A stretch of DNA of 64,000 nt from Vicinamibacteria bacterium (GTDB lineage: Bacteria; Acidobacteriota; Vicinamibacteria; Fen-336): positions 62,001-126,000 of the forward strand of contig JAMQGV010000002.1 of NCBI GenBank assembly GCA_025994075.1, written 5' to 3'. How positions within the stretch are numbered: position 1 is the stretch's first letter; every line of letters starts with the position of its first letter. This document shows, in pieces, positions 55,774 through 64,000 of the stretch. The notes under the pieces were generated by a model that did not search any database, was not told where the DNA came from, and saw nothing but the letters and a program-made list of their open reading frames with translations. A program made the translations under genes and the position numbers.

Positions 55774-56651
55774 CCGCGCTCCTCCCGCTCCTCGACCAGC
55801 CGGATCAGGTAGCGCCCGTACTCGTTCTTGGCCATCGGCTGGGCCAGCTTCAGCACCTGGCCCGCGTCGATGTAGCCCATGCGCAGCGCGACCTCCTCGG
55901 GGCAGGCGACCTTGAGGCCCTGCCGGGTCTCGATCGCCTGGATGAACGTGGAGGCCTGCAGCAGCGACTCGTGGGTGCCGGTGTCGAGCCAGGCGGTGCC
56001 GCGGCCGAGCACCTCGACGTGGAGCTCGCCCTGGCGCAGGTAGGCGAGATTGACGTCCGTGATCTCCAGCTCGCCGCGCGGCGAGGGCTTCAGGCTCGCA
56101 GCGATGTCGAGCACGCGGTTGTCGTAGAAGTAGAGGCCGGTCACCGCGAAGTGCGACTTCGGCTGCTTCGGCTTCTCCTCGAGGCCCTCGGCGCGCCCGT
56201 CCGCGCCGAACCAGACGACGCCGTAGCGCTCGGGGTCGGCCACGCGGTAGGCGAACACGGTCGCGCCCGTCCGGCGCTGGCCGGCCGCGGCCAGCGAGTC
56301 GGCGAAGCCGGCGCCGTAGAACACGTTGTCGCCCAGCGCGAGGGCCACGGAGTCGGTGCCGACGAAGTCGCGGCCGATCAGGAACGCCTGGGCCAGCCCG
56401 TCCGGGCTCGGCTGCTCCGCGTAGGAGATCGACAGGCCCCAGTCCGAGCCGTCCTGCAGCAGGCGCCGGAACCCGGGCAGGTCCTCCGGCGTCGAGATCA
56501 CGAGGATCTCGCGGATGCCCGCCAGCATCAGCGTCGTCAGCGGGTAGTAGACCATCGGCTTGTCGTAGATCGGCACCAGTTGCTTGCTGACCGCGCGGGT
56601 CAGCGGATAGAGCCGGGTGCCGGAACCGCCGGCGAGGATGATGCCCTTCAC
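55770..56651 (-). CDS. rfbA: Glucose-1-phosphate thymidylyltransferase
   Basis: 293 residues from GTG 56651, the standard RmlA length. It makes dTDP-glucose from dTTP and glucose-1-phosphate. Signatures: [51 protein letters not shown] and [17 protein letters not shown]. It overlaps both neighbours by 4 nt, so rfbB-rfbA-rfbC form one operon. Confidence 0.97.
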   Translation of the reverse strand: MKGIILAGGSGTRLYPLTRAVSKQLVPIYDKPMVYYPLTTLMLAGIREILVISTPEDLPGFRRLLQDGSDWGLSISYAEQPSPDGLAQAFLIGRDFVGTDSVALALGDNVFYGAGFADSLAAAGQRRTGATVFAYRVADPERYGVVWFGADGRAEGLEEKPKQPKSHFAVTGLYFYDNRVLDIAASLKPSPRGELEITDVNLAYLRQGELHVEVLGRGTAWLDTGTHESLLQASTFIQAIETRQGLKVACPEEVALRMGYIDAGQVLKLAQPMAKNEYGRYLIRLVEEREERG

Positions 56652-57745
56652 GCGCGCGCTCCCTCCGCGAGACCCAGCCGCTCGCGCCGGTAGCGGCCGC
56701 TCTGCACGGCCTCGCACCAGTCGGCGTTCTCGAGATACCAGCGCACCGTCTGCCGCAGCCCGTCCTCGAACCCGAATCGCGGCACGAAGCCGAGGCTCGC
56801 GCGCGCGTGGCTGGAGTCGATCGCGTAGCGGCGATCGTGCCCTGGGCGGTCGTTCACGAACGTCTTCAGCTCGAGGTAGGAGGCCTTGCCGGCCGCCTTC
56901 AGGGCCGCGTTGTCGCGGGCGGGGCGCAACTCCTCGAGCGCCGCGCACAGCGCGTCGACGACCTGCAGGTTGGTGCGCTCGCTGTCGGCTCCGAGGTTGT
57001 AGCGGCCGCCCGGGACGCCGCGCTCCAGGGCCAGCAGCACGCCCTCGCAGTGGTCCTCGACGTGGATCCAGTCGCGCACGTTGCCGCCGTCGCCGTAGAT
57101 CGGCAGCGGCCGCGCTTCGGCCGCGTTGAGGATCATCAGCGGGATCAGCTTCTCGGGGAACTGTCGCGGCCCGTAGTTGTTCGAGCAGTTGGTGAGCAGC
57201 GTCGGCAGGCCGTAGGTCTCGTGCCAGGCGCGCACCAGGTGGTCGGCGCCCGCCTTCGAGGCGGCGTAGGGCGAGTTGGGCGCGTAGGGGCTGTCCTCGC
57301 GGAAGCGGCCCTCCGGCCCGAGCGAGCCGTAGACTTCGTCGGTCGACACGTGCAGGAAGCGGAAGCGCTCCCGGGCTTCGCCCGCCAGCGCGCCCCAGTG
57401 GCCGCGTGCGGCCTCGAGCAGCTCGAAGGTGCCGGTCACGTTCGTCCGCACGAATGCGCCGGGGCCGTCGATCGATCGGTCGACGTGGGACTCCGCGGCG
57501 AAGTTGACGACCGCGTCGGGCGCGTGGGCCGCGAAGGCCGCCCGCACGGCGTCGCGGTCCGCGATGTCCGCCTCGACGAAGGCGAACCGGGGTTCCTGCT
57601 CCAGGCCCTTCAGGCTCAGCAGGTTGCCCGCGTAGGTCAGGGCGTCGAGCACGACGACGCGGTGCTGCGGGCGCTGCGTCAGCAGGCCCCGCACGAAGTT
57701 CGAGCCGATGAAGCCGGCGCCGCCGGTGACGAGGATCGTGGCCAT
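56648..57745 (-). CDS. rfbB: dTDP-glucose 4,6-dehydratase
   Basis: 365 residues. RmlB converts dTDP-glucose to dTDP-4-keto-6-deoxyglucose with tightly bound NAD. Signatures: [34 protein letters not shown], the catalytic [10 protein letters not shown] and [15 protein letters not shown] (YxxxK), and [16 protein letters not shown]. First gene of the rfbBAC operon. A TACACT box lies about 12 bases upstream of the ATG. Divergent from the hybrid kinase gene. Confidence 0.97.
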   Translation of the reverse strand: MATILVTGGAGFIGSNFVRGLLTQRPQHRVVVLDALTYAGNLLSLKGLEQEPRFAFVEADIADRDAVRAAFAAHAPDAVVNFAAESHVDRSIDGPGAFVRTNVTGTFELLEAARGHWGALAGEARERFRFLHVSTDEVYGSLGPEGRFREDSPYAPNSPYAASKAGADHLVRAWHETYGLPTLLTNCSNNYGPRQFPEKLIPLMILNAAEARPLPIYGDGGNVRDWIHVEDHCEGVLLALERGVPGGRYNLGADSERTNLQVVDALCAALEELRPARDNAALKAAGKASYLELKTFVNDRPGHDRRYAIDSSHARASLGFVPRFGFEDGLRQTVRWYLENADWCEAVQSGRYRRERLGLAEGARA

Positions 57746-57826
57746 TTCGGGCGCCAAGTGTAACCGCGGACCGCGGCTGCCCGGAGGCGGTATGCTGTCG
57801 CTCGCGATGTCCCGCTGGGCGCGACG

Positions 57827-60631
57827 ATGAGCGACGAGGCAGTCGCCGTTTCCCTGGAGGCGCTCGACGCCGCGTGCAGCGACTACGTGCTGCTCGACCG
57901 CGGCCTGAACCTGGTCCACGCGGGCCCCGGTCTCGCCGGCCGCGTCGCTGCCTCGCCCGGGCTGGCCCTCGGCGACCGCGTCGAGCTGACCGGCTGGGAG
58001 TCGGGCGCCGACCTCCAGCTCGACCTGCGCGACGGCCAGGGGCTGCTGCCGGTCACGGCCGTGTCGCTGCCCGACGGCGGGATGCTGCTGCTGGCGCCGC
58101 CCGCGGCCGGCGACGAGCCGGACCCGCTGGCCGCGCTCGAGTCCGAAGAGGAGCCGGCCGAGCTGCCGCCGGCGAGCCCCGGGCTGGCCGAGGCGCTGGG
58201 CCGCGTGCGCGAGGAACGCGACACCTTCGTCGCCCTCGTCGAGGGCAGCTCCGACCTGGTGGCGCTGGCCAGCCTCGACGGCCGGCTCAACTTCGTGAAC
58301 GAGTCCGGGCGCCGCCGGCTGGGCCTCGGCAACGCCGAGGACATCGAGCGGCTCAGCATCGGCGACCTGTTCACGCCCGACAGCCGCGGGCAACTGGCGG
58401 CGGCCGTGATCCCGACGGTGCTGGCCCGCGGCCGCTGGGAGGGCGAGTTGCAGTTGCGCCACCCGTGGACGCGGGCGGCGATCGACGCCGAGGCGTCGAT
58501 GTTCCTGCTGCGGCGCGGCGCCGGCGCGCCGGCGGCGCTGGCGGCGGTCGTGCGCGACGTGTCGGAGCAGAAGCGGACCGAGGAGGAGCGCCGCCGCTAC
58601 GCCCGCGACCTGGAGCGCACCAAGGAGGCGTTCGAGTCGAACGCCACCTACCTCGCCCAGCTCGTGGACGAGCTGGCCGACGCCAAGGCGAAGGCCGAGG
58701 AGGCGGCCCGCGCCCGCAGCGCCTTCCTGGCGGTGATGAGCCACGAGATCCGCACGCCGATGAACGGCGTGATCGGGATGACGGGCCTGCTGCTCGGCAC
58801 CCCGCTGACGGCGGAGCAGCGGGACTACGTGGAGACGATCCGCCAGAGCGGCGACGCGCTGCTGACGATCATCAACGACATCCTCGACTTCTCGAAGATC
58901 GAGTCGGGCCGGCTGGAGCTCGAGCAGCAGCCCTTCGACCTGCGCGCCTGCGTCGAGGACACCCTCGAGCTGCTGGCAACAGCCGCCGCCGAGAAGGGCC
59001 TGGAGATGGCCTACGACCTCGGCCTCGACGCGCCCGAGGCGATCGTCGGCGACGCCGCGCGGCTGCGCCAGGTGCTCGTCAACCTGGTGTCGAACGCGGT
59101 CAAGTTCACGGCCCACGGCGAGGTCCAGGTCAGCGTCGCCGCGCGCCCGCTGGGCGGCAACCGCCACGAGCTCACCTTCGCGGTGCGCGACACGGGCATC
59201 GGCATCCCCGAGGACCGGCTCGGCAGGCTGTTCGAGTCGTTCACCCAGGCCGACGCCAGCACCTCGCGCAAGTACGGGGGCACGGGGCTCGGGCTCGCCA
59301 TCTGCAAGCGCCTGGTCGAGCTGATGGGCGGGCGGCTGTGGGTCGAGAGCGGCTCGGGTCGCGGCACCATCTTCTCGTTCACCGTGCAGGCCGAGGGCGT
59401 GCCGCAGGCCGAGGGGCCGCGCCGCGACGACCACCTCTCGGGGTTGCGGCTGCTGATCGCCGAGCCGGGACGGCTCACCGCGCGGCTGGCCGCGCGGCTG
59501 GCCGAGGCGTTCGGCATGGAGTGGACCGTCGCCGCCAGCCCGGAGGACGCCGTGCAGTGGCTGCGCGAGCGGCGGCCCTTCGACGCCTGCCTCGTCGGCC
59601 TCGAGCGCGCGGGCAGCGAGTTGCCGCCGCTGGTCGCGGAGCTCGCCGCGTTGCGCCCGGACCTGCCGGTGGTGCTGCTGACGCCGCTCGACACCCGCGC
59701 GGCGGCCCGTCTGATGGGACGCGCGCCGACCGTGCGCGGCGTGCTGAGCCGGCCGCTGCGCGCCGCGCCGCTGCTGCGCGCGCTGCGGGCCGCGATCGGG
59801 CGGCCGATCGACGACGCGGTCACCGCCCACGCGTCGAGCGAACCGCTCGGCGCGCCGCTGCGCATCCTGGTCGCGGAGGACAACCCGGTGAACCAGAAGG
59901 TCGCGGTGCGCTTCCTGGAGCGGCTCGGACAGCGCGCCGACGTGGCCGCCAACGGCCTGGAGGTGCTCCAGGCCCTGGAGCGGCAGCCCTACGACCTGGT
60001 CCTGATGGACGTGCAGATGCCGGAGATGGACGGCCTGACCGCGGCGCGACGCATCCGCGAGCGGTTCGGCGACGCCGGACCGCGCATCGTCGCGCTGACG
60101 GCGAGCGCGCTGGAGGGCGACCGCGAGGCGTGTCTCGAGGCGGGCATGGACGGCCACATCGGGAAGCCGCTGATGATCGAGGAGCTGCGTGCCGCTCTCG
60201 AGCAGTTCGGCGCGGCGCGGCCGGCCGCGGCGCCCCGCGTCGCCGAGGCGCCCGCCCCCGCGCCGGCCGCGGTCCGCAACCGCGTCGCCCTTCGTTTCGC
60301 GCAGCTCGACGACCTGGGCGGAGACGGCTTTGCCGCCGAGCTGGCCGAGCGCTTCCTGCAGGACCTGCCGGCGCGCCTGTCGCGGATCGCCGAGCTGGCG
60401 GCCGCGGCGGACCTGGCCGGCCTGGGGCACGCCGCCCACGCGCTGCGCGGCGCCGCGGGCAACCTCGGCGGCCACGACCTGGCAGCCGCCTGCTCCGACA
60501 TCGAGCAGGCCGCGCGCCGCAAGGAGGTCGATGCGGCGGCCCTCGAGCGGCTGCGCGCGCTGGCGTCCCAGCTCCAGGGGGAACTCGACCAGCAGGTGGC
60601 TGCCCGGCGGCTCGGCGAGCCGCGGGCTTGA
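57827..60631 (+). CDS. Hybrid sensor histidine kinase (PAS-HisKA-HATPase-pseudoREC-REC-HPt)
   Basis: 934 residues, no membrane helices. A degenerate N-terminal sensor region is followed by a PAS domain (about 130-245), a short coiled coil, and HisKA with His306 in [15 protein letters not shown]. HATPase boxes are [31 protein letters not shown] and [16 protein letters not shown] first receiver-like domain (about 540-660) lacks the phospho-Asp (CLVGLERA). A true receiver carries Asp728 in [15 protein letters not shown]-terminal HPt domain carries His871 in [13 protein letters not shown]. It is a complete His-Asp-His relay whose final regulator is encoded elsewhere. TATGCT at 57790 is a possible -10. 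Confidence 0.93.
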   Translation: MSDEAVAVSLEALDAACSDYVLLDRGLNLVHAGPGLAGRVAASPGLALGDRVELTGWESGADLQLDLRDGQGLLPVTAVSLPDGGMLLLAPPAAGDEPDPLAALESEEEPAELPPASPGLAEALGRVREERDTFVALVEGSSDLVALASLDGRLNFVNESGRRRLGLGNAEDIERLSIGDLFTPDSRGQLAAAVIPTVLARGRWEGELQLRHPWTRAAIDAEASMFLLRRGAGAPAALAAVVRDVSEQKRTEEERRRYARDLERTKEAFESNATYLAQLVDELADAKAKAEEAARARSAFLAVMSHEIRTPMNGVIGMTGLLLGTPLTAEQRDYVETIRQSGDALLTIINDILDFSKIESGRLELEQQPFDLRACVEDTLELLATAAAEKGLEMAYDLGLDAPEAIVGDAARLRQVLVNLVSNAVKFTAHGEVQVSVAARPLGGNRHELTFAVRDTGIGIPEDRLGRLFESFTQADASTSRKYGGTGLGLAICKRLVELMGGRLWVESGSGRGTIFSFTVQAEGVPQAEGPRRDDHLSGLRLLIAEPGRLTARLAARLAEAFGMEWTVAASPEDAVQWLRERRPFDACLVGLERAGSELPPLVAELAALRPDLPVVLLTPLDTRAAARLMGRAPTVRGVLSRPLRAAPLLRALRAAIGRPIDDAVTAHASSEPLGAPLRILVAEDNPVNQKVAVRFLERLGQRADVAANGLEVLQALERQPYDLVLMDVQMPEMDGLTAARRIRERFGDAGPRIVALTASALEGDREACLEAGMDGHIGKPLMIEELRAALEQFGAARPAAAPRVAEAPAPAPAAVRNRVALRFAQLDDLGGDGFAAELAERFLQDLPARLSRIAELAAAADLAGLGHAAHALRGAAGNLGGHDLAAACSDIEQAARRKEVDAAALERLRALASQLQGELDQQVAARRLGEPRA

Positions 60632-60702
60632 CAGCGAAAGCGAGGAACGGCGAGACTTTCGTTGCTGCCAATTCAAGTAGCACTTTGATCAGGGGGGATG
60701 TC

Positions 60703-61311
60703 GTGCAGGCTCGCTACGGACTCGCGCTGCTGCTCCTCCTCGTCGGCGGCTGCACCACGATCTACGAGGAGCTCCCGACGCAGGCCTCGGGCAACGTCTC
60801 GACCCCGACGCCCGTCGCCGTCCCAGTCGTGGTCACGCCGACGACGCTGCCGACGCCCGGGCCGACCCCGGCGCCGACCGCGGCTCCCGCGCCGACGCCG
60901 ACGCCCTCGAGCCCCGGTCCGACGCCCACGCCGGGCTCGACGCCGCGGCCGACCCCGACGCCGCCGGTCGGGACGTCCATCCACCACGTGCGCGTGGGCT
61001 TCTTCGGCTTCAGTTGCCCGGCGGGCGTCACGGTGCCGCGCAACGGGCTCGGCGAGTTGCCCGTGGGCTGCCGTGGCTTCGTGACCGCCACGCCCAAGGA
61101 CTCCGCGGGCCACGACGTGCCGGAGTCGATCCACGGTCCCAACTGCGACTGGGAGCTGGAGTCGGGGCACGGCCTCGTCGAGGTCACCAACTCCGGCGTG
61201 ACCGTCTTCAACAAGGACGTGAAGGGACTGGCGACCGGCTCCTTCCGGCTGTGCGCCACTGTTCGCGGCGTGAAGGGCTGCCTCAACGGTCAGGTGACGC
61301 CGGGCGCCTGA
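60703..61311 (+). CDS. Lipoprotein with Thr/Pro-rich linker
   Basis: 202 residues from GTG 60703 (AGGGGG at 60691-60696). The leader VQARYGLALLLLLVGGC has a lipobox at Cys17. Residues about 30-95 are a Thr-Pro repeat linker (PTPAPTAAPAPTPTPSSPGP). The C-terminal ~105 residues form a domain with six or so cysteines (SCPAG, GCRGF, GPNCDWE, RLCATVRGVKGC) that may pair as disulfides. Probably displayed at the outer membrane. An ATG at 60698 is in another frame. No family recognised for the C-terminal domain. Confidence 0.75.
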   Translation: MQARYGLALLLLLVGGCTTIYEELPTQASGNVSTPTPVAVPVVVTPTTLPTPGPTPAPTAAPAPTPTPSSPGPTPTPGSTPRPTPTPPVGTSIHHVRVGFFGFSCPAGVTVPRNGLGELPVGCRGFVTATPKDSAGHDVPESIHGPNCDWELESGHGLVEVTNSGVTVFNKDVKGLATGSFRLCATVRGVKGCLNGQVTPGA

Positions 61312-61322
61312 CCGCGGGCGAC

Positions 61323-61351
61323 GGCGTCCCGGCCGCGAGGCGCGGGACGCC
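61323..61351. terminator. Hairpin between convergent genes
   Basis: GGCGTCCCG (61323-61331) pairs perfectly with CGGGACGCC (61343-61351), loop 11. It sits between the lipoprotein stop and the DUF3501 stop, so it could end both transcripts. No T tract. Confidence 0.45.
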
Positions 61352-61365
61352 CCTGCGGACGCCTC

Positions 61366-61935
61366 CTACTGGCCGAGATCCTCCGCCAGTGCCCGCCGCT
61401 GCCCGTCGGTCAGCTTGTCCTCGTGCGCGTAGTCGGGGTGATCGGAGCCGAGCGCCACGGGCACCCGGCCACCCGTGGCGAAGCGCACGTACTGGACGGA
61501 GGAGAGGCGCTCGTCGCCGACCTGGCGGCGGTCGTAGCTGACCATCACCTTCGAGCCGTCCTCGAGCCGGGCGTAGACGTGGTCCATCAGGTTGCGCCAG
61601 GCGACCAGCTTGACGGCCCGCTGCGCCGGGTCGTCGATCTCGATCAGCAGCGAGGCGCCGAGCTCGCCGGGGCCGCCCAGCAGCTCGTTGTAGGTCTCGA
61701 TCTCGTGCTGGATCTCGGACTCCTTGACGAGCCGCTCGACGCGCACCATCTCCTGGATCTGGTAGCGCACGGTGTCGCGGTTCTCGAACAGGAAGGTCAT
61801 GTGCGGGCCCAGGTGGATGCGCCGCGGCTCCTTGATCTTCAGCACCGCGGCGCGGATCTGCTCGCGCTGCTCGCCGTAGGTGACGTAGTCGAGGATCTCC
61901 TCGCGGCGGACGGGCTGCATCGTGCTCGCGTTCAC
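61366..61935 (-). CDS. DUF3501 family protein
   Basis: 189 residues from GTG 61935, which has AGGAGG 8 bases upstream. The DUF3501 family is short, soluble and regularly linked to rubrerythrin and an Fe-S oxidoreductase. Visible conserved blocks: [59 protein letters not shown] and [18 protein letters not shown]. Molecular role unknown; context says peroxide or redox stress. Two bases after the Fe-S gene, so translationally coupled. Confidence 0.9.
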   Translation of the reverse strand: MNASTMQPVRREEILDYVTYGEQREQIRAAVLKIKEPRRIHLGPHMTFLFENRDTVRYQIQEMVRVERLVKESEIQHEIETYNELLGGPGELGASLLIEIDDPAQRAVKLVAWRNLMDHVYARLEDGSKVMVSYDRRQVGDERLSSVQYVRFATGGRVPVALGSDHPDYAHEDKLTDGQRRALAEDLGQ

Positions 61936-61937
61936 GT

Positions 61938-63299
61938 CTACTCCTCCTTCTTCTTCGGCTCGACCTTCTGCGCGAAGCCGTCTTCCTCGTAGGCCCGGCG
62001 CAGGATCGTCATCGGGTGCAGCGGCTTCTTGCCGGCGTGCTGCTCGAACTGGATCGCGGCCAGCGGGCAGTCGGTCGACCACTCCTTGGCCTCGCTCGCG
62101 TCCTTCATGCCGTCGAACGCCTTCTTGCCGATCCGCTGCGAGGCCTCGAAGCTCTCGACCTTCATCGCGTAGGTGCCGTCGTGGCCGCAGCACTCCATCA
62201 CCATCGCCGGCTTGACGCCGGGGATCTTCCGCATCAGGTCGCGGCCCTTGAAGCCGACGCCCTGGGCCCGCAGGTGGCAGGGCGCGTGGTAGGCGACCGT
62301 GCCGCCGGGGGTCGACTTGAAGTCGGTGTTGAAGCGCTCCTGGTCGCGGATCGACCACAGGAACTCCGAGGGGTCCATCGTCGCGGCGGCGACCTTCTTC
62401 GCGCGCTCCTTGTCCTCGGGCGCGACCAGCTCCGGGTACTCCCGGCGCAGCATCATCGAGCAGGTGGGGTTGATCGCCAGCACCTTCTGCCCGGCGTCGA
62501 CGTGGGGCTCGAGCATGTCGAGGTTCTGCTTCGCCTGCGCGCGCAGGCCCTCGAGGTCGCCGTGCTCCCACTTCGGCATGCCGCAGCACGCGAAGCCGCG
62601 CCGGCAGTCGACCTTGACCCCGTTCTTCTCCAGCACCTTCACGGTGTCCTGGCCGACCTCGGGCTCGTTGTTGTTCACGTAGCAGGTCTCGAACAGCACC
62701 ACCTCGCCGGTCGGCTTGTCTACGTTGCGGCCCGTCTTGTCCGCCCAGTCCTCGAACGTCTCCGAGGCGAAGTCGGGGAGCTGCTTGTCGCGGTGGATGC
62801 CGAGCAGCTTCTCGAAGAAGAAGCGGTGCACGGAGTTGCGGTTCATCACGTTGGCCATGCCGAACGACAGCCGGGCCATCTGCGCGGCGAGATCGGGATT
62901 GCCGAGCACCTTCTCCCGCAGCGGCACGCCTTCGACCTTGATCCGCTGCGCCTGGTAGCGGTGGACGAGCTTGGGGAAGTCGAGCTGGAACTCGTGGTTC
63001 TCGCGCGGCGTGTACGGGCACTGGACCTCGCACAGCTTGCACTGGAAGCACTGGTCCATCACCCGCTGCGTCTCGCCGGGCAGGATCTTCGTGACGTCCC
63101 CGTCGTACTTCGTGTCGATCAGCTCGAACAGGATCGGGAAGCTGTCGCAGTACTTGAAGCACATGCGGCAGCCGTGGCAGACCTCGAAGACGCGGGTGAT
63201 TTCCTTCTGCAGCGCCCCGGCATCCCAGTACTTCGGCTCCGAGGGATCGTAGGTCAGGCCGTCGGTCGGCTTGTAGGAGATGTTGTGGGGTTCGCTCAT
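61938..63299 (-). CDS. Fe-S oxidoreductase (GlpC/HdrD-like, CCG domains)
   Basis: 453 residues. Two 4Fe-4S clusters near the N-terminus (Cys41/44/47/51, and Cys84/87/90/94 in [14 protein letters not shown]). Two CCG-type domains follow (Cys206, CCG 238-240; Cys280, Cys341, CCG 370-372), as in heterodisulfide reductase D and glycerol-3-phosphate dehydrogenase C. Likely an electron-transfer subunit. Between rubrerythrin and DUF3501 genes it probably feeds electrons to rubrerythrin for peroxide reduction; donor unknown. The C-terminal KVEPKKKEE is a charged tail. Confidence 0.92.
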   Translation of the reverse strand: MSEPHNISYKPTDGLTYDPSEPKYWDAGALQKEITRVFEVCHGCRMCFKYCDSFPILFELIDTKYDGDVTKILPGETQRVMDQCFQCKLCEVQCPYTPRENHEFQLDFPKLVHRYQAQRIKVEGVPLREKVLGNPDLAAQMARLSFGMANVMNRNSVHRFFFEKLLGIHRDKQLPDFASETFEDWADKTGRNVDKPTGEVVLFETCYVNNNEPEVGQDTVKVLEKNGVKVDCRRGFACCGMPKWEHGDLEGLRAQAKQNLDMLEPHVDAGQKVLAINPTCSMMLRREYPELVAPEDKERAKKVAAATMDPSEFLWSIRDQERFNTDFKSTPGGTVAYHAPCHLRAQGVGFKGRDLMRKIPGVKPAMVMECCGHDGTYAMKVESFEASQRIGKKAFDGMKDASEAKEWSTDCPLAAIQFEQHAGKKPLHPMTILRRAYEEDGFAQKVEPKKKEE

Positions 63300-63343
63300 G
63301 GAGTCCTGCCTCGCGCGTGGCGCGCCGTGGGGTGCGGGGGGAC

Positions 63344-63386
63344 GCGGGACGGCCCTGCTTCCTCCGGGCGGAGGGAGCCGTCCCGC
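63344..63386. terminator. Two-part hairpin between rubrerythrin and Fe-S genes
   Basis: GCGGGACGGC (63344-63353) pairs with GCCGTCCCGC (63377-63386), enclosing CCTCC-GGGC-GGAGG (63361-63374). It lies within the operon just after the rubrerythrin stop, so it may be a partial terminator or a 3' stabiliser that raises rubrerythrin over the downstream genes. Confidence 0.5.
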
Positions 63387-63398
63387 GGTACGGGCGAG

Positions 63399-63818
63399 CT
63401 AGGAGATCGAGTCGAGCAGCTTCTGGAAGCGGCCCGCGTGCGACTTCTCGGCCTTGGCGAGCGTCTCGAACCAGTCGGCGATCTCGGGGAAGCCCTCCTC
63501 GCGCGCGCTCTTGGCCATGCCCGGGTACATGTCCGTGTACTCGTGGGTCTCGCCGGCGACCGACGCCTTGAGGTTGGTCGCGGTGTCGCCCATCGGCAGG
63601 CCCGTCGCCGGGTCGCCGACCTGCTTCAGGTAGTCGAGGTGGCCGTGCGCGTGGCCGGTCTCGCCGTCCGCGGTCTCGCGGAAGTTGCCGGCGATCTCCG
63701 GGTAGCCCTCGATGTCCGCCACCTTGGCGAAGTAGAGGTAGCGACGGTTCGCCTGCGACTCGCCGGCGAAGGCGTCCTTGAGGTTCTGGTGGGTCTTGGT
63801 GCCCGCAAGCTTCGACAT
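63399..63818 (-). CDS. Rubrerythrin, short form without rubredoxin domain
   Basis: 139 residues. A four-helix ferritin-like diiron protein that reduces hydrogen peroxide. Ligand helices: [20 protein letters not shown] (Glu20), [13 protein letters not shown] (Glu53, His56), [16 protein letters not shown] (Glu90, Glu94) and [13 protein letters not shown] (Glu124, His127). The usual C-terminal rubredoxin-like CxxC domain is absent, so electrons must come from another protein, plausibly the neighbouring Fe-S oxidoreductase. AAGGAG precedes ATG 63818. Confidence 0.93.
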   Translation of the reverse strand: MSKLAGTKTHQNLKDAFAGESQANRRYLYFAKVADIEGYPEIAGNFRETADGETGHAHGHLDYLKQVGDPATGLPMGDTATNLKASVAGETHEYTDMYPGMAKSAREEGFPEIADWFETLAKAEKSHAGRFQKLLDSIS

Positions 63819-63856
63819 CGGTATCGACTCCTTACCTGAAAACGTCCGAAAGAGAA

Positions 63857-64000
63857 CTACGCCTCGCGCCGACAGGCGGCGCAGACTCCCAGCACTTCCA
63901 CCCGCACCGAGCGCGCCTGGAAGCCGCCGAGCTGCGGCGGCACCGGCGGGGCCAGGGCGGGGTCCTCGTGATCCTCGATCCGCCCGCACGTGGTGCAGAC
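63857..64000 (-). CDS. perR: Fur-family regulator, PerR-like, C-terminal part (partial)
   Basis: The last 47 residues of a gene entering from the right edge on the minus strand. It begins VCTTCGRIEDHED and ends GVCAACRREA. The two CxxC pairs form the structural zinc site of Fur/PerR proteins, separated by the usual ~35 residues. It lies 38 bases upstream of rubrerythrin, the classical position for PerR, which represses peroxide-defence genes until its iron site is oxidised. The symbol is inferred from context; the sensing residues are outside the window. Confidence 0.8.
   Translation of the reverse strand, partial: VCTTCGRIEDHEDPALAPPVPPQLGGFQARSVRVEVLGVCAACRREA

Overview
The window is about 64 kb of very GC-rich (roughly 70% or more), densely coded chromosome from a diderm bacterium. 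RND/TolC-type export, lipoproteins, a heptosyltransferase-like enzyme and dTDP-sugar genes all point to an outer membrane. Cytochrome bd, a PerR/rubrerythrin module and E. coli-type isocitrate dehydrogenase point to a respiring, oxygen-exposed lifestyle. Nothing fixes the phylum. Acidobacteriota, Myxococcota or a similar GC-rich lineage would fit, but this is inference. No rRNA, tRNA, CRISPR array or insertion sequence was seen. Layout: 1-7 kb is an accessory-looking stretch with small ribbon-helix-helix (antitoxin-like) genes, a DUF4160/DUF2442 pair, and a three-gene operon of an ECF-like sigma factor, an unknown protein and a protein carrying a Lon-like Ser-Lys protease domain. 7-16.6 kb holds a secreted protein with an internally duplicated domain, a GAF-rich histidine kinase, a GNAT protein, a TPR protein and recG. 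16.7-24.8 kb is one 2715-residue cyclic beta-1,2-glucan synthase gene. 24.8-30.7 kb is housekeeping: dodecin, rsmD-coaD, serA and icd. 31.4-41.6 kb is a cytochrome bd operon (small membrane protein, haem protein, cydA, cydB, cydD, cydC) running into a glycogen-debranching enzyme and a solute-binding lipoprotein. 41.6-48.5 kb has an SspB-like adaptor divergent from an ArsR-controlled RND efflux operon. 48.5-57.7 kb is envelope-sugar metabolism (two multi-spanning membrane proteins, GT9 transferase, rfbB-rfbA-rfbC). 57.8-64 kb has a hybrid phosphorelay kinase and a peroxide-defence operon (PerR, rubrerythrin, Fe-S oxidoreductase, DUF3501). The most interesting signal is a pair of small membrane-protein genes, at 31414 and 48304. 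Each is interrupted by an in-frame TGA followed 19-20 nt later by a hairpin with a GGTC tetraloop, the loop of the E. coli fdhF SECIS element. In the first, translation through TGA restores a second membrane helix, fits what I recall of a conserved 'GTC..I...P.....YGA..G' family with Sec replacing Cys, and makes the gene end in a 4-nt ATGA overlap with the next cyd-operon gene. I read these as two likely selenoproteins that ordinary gene calling would truncate. Next in interest is the sigma factor/Lon-like protease operon, which has Ser and Lys 43 residues apart as in Lon. It resembles in outline the sigma-release logic of the CRISPR-linked CalpL/T/S system, but lacks CRISPR context.
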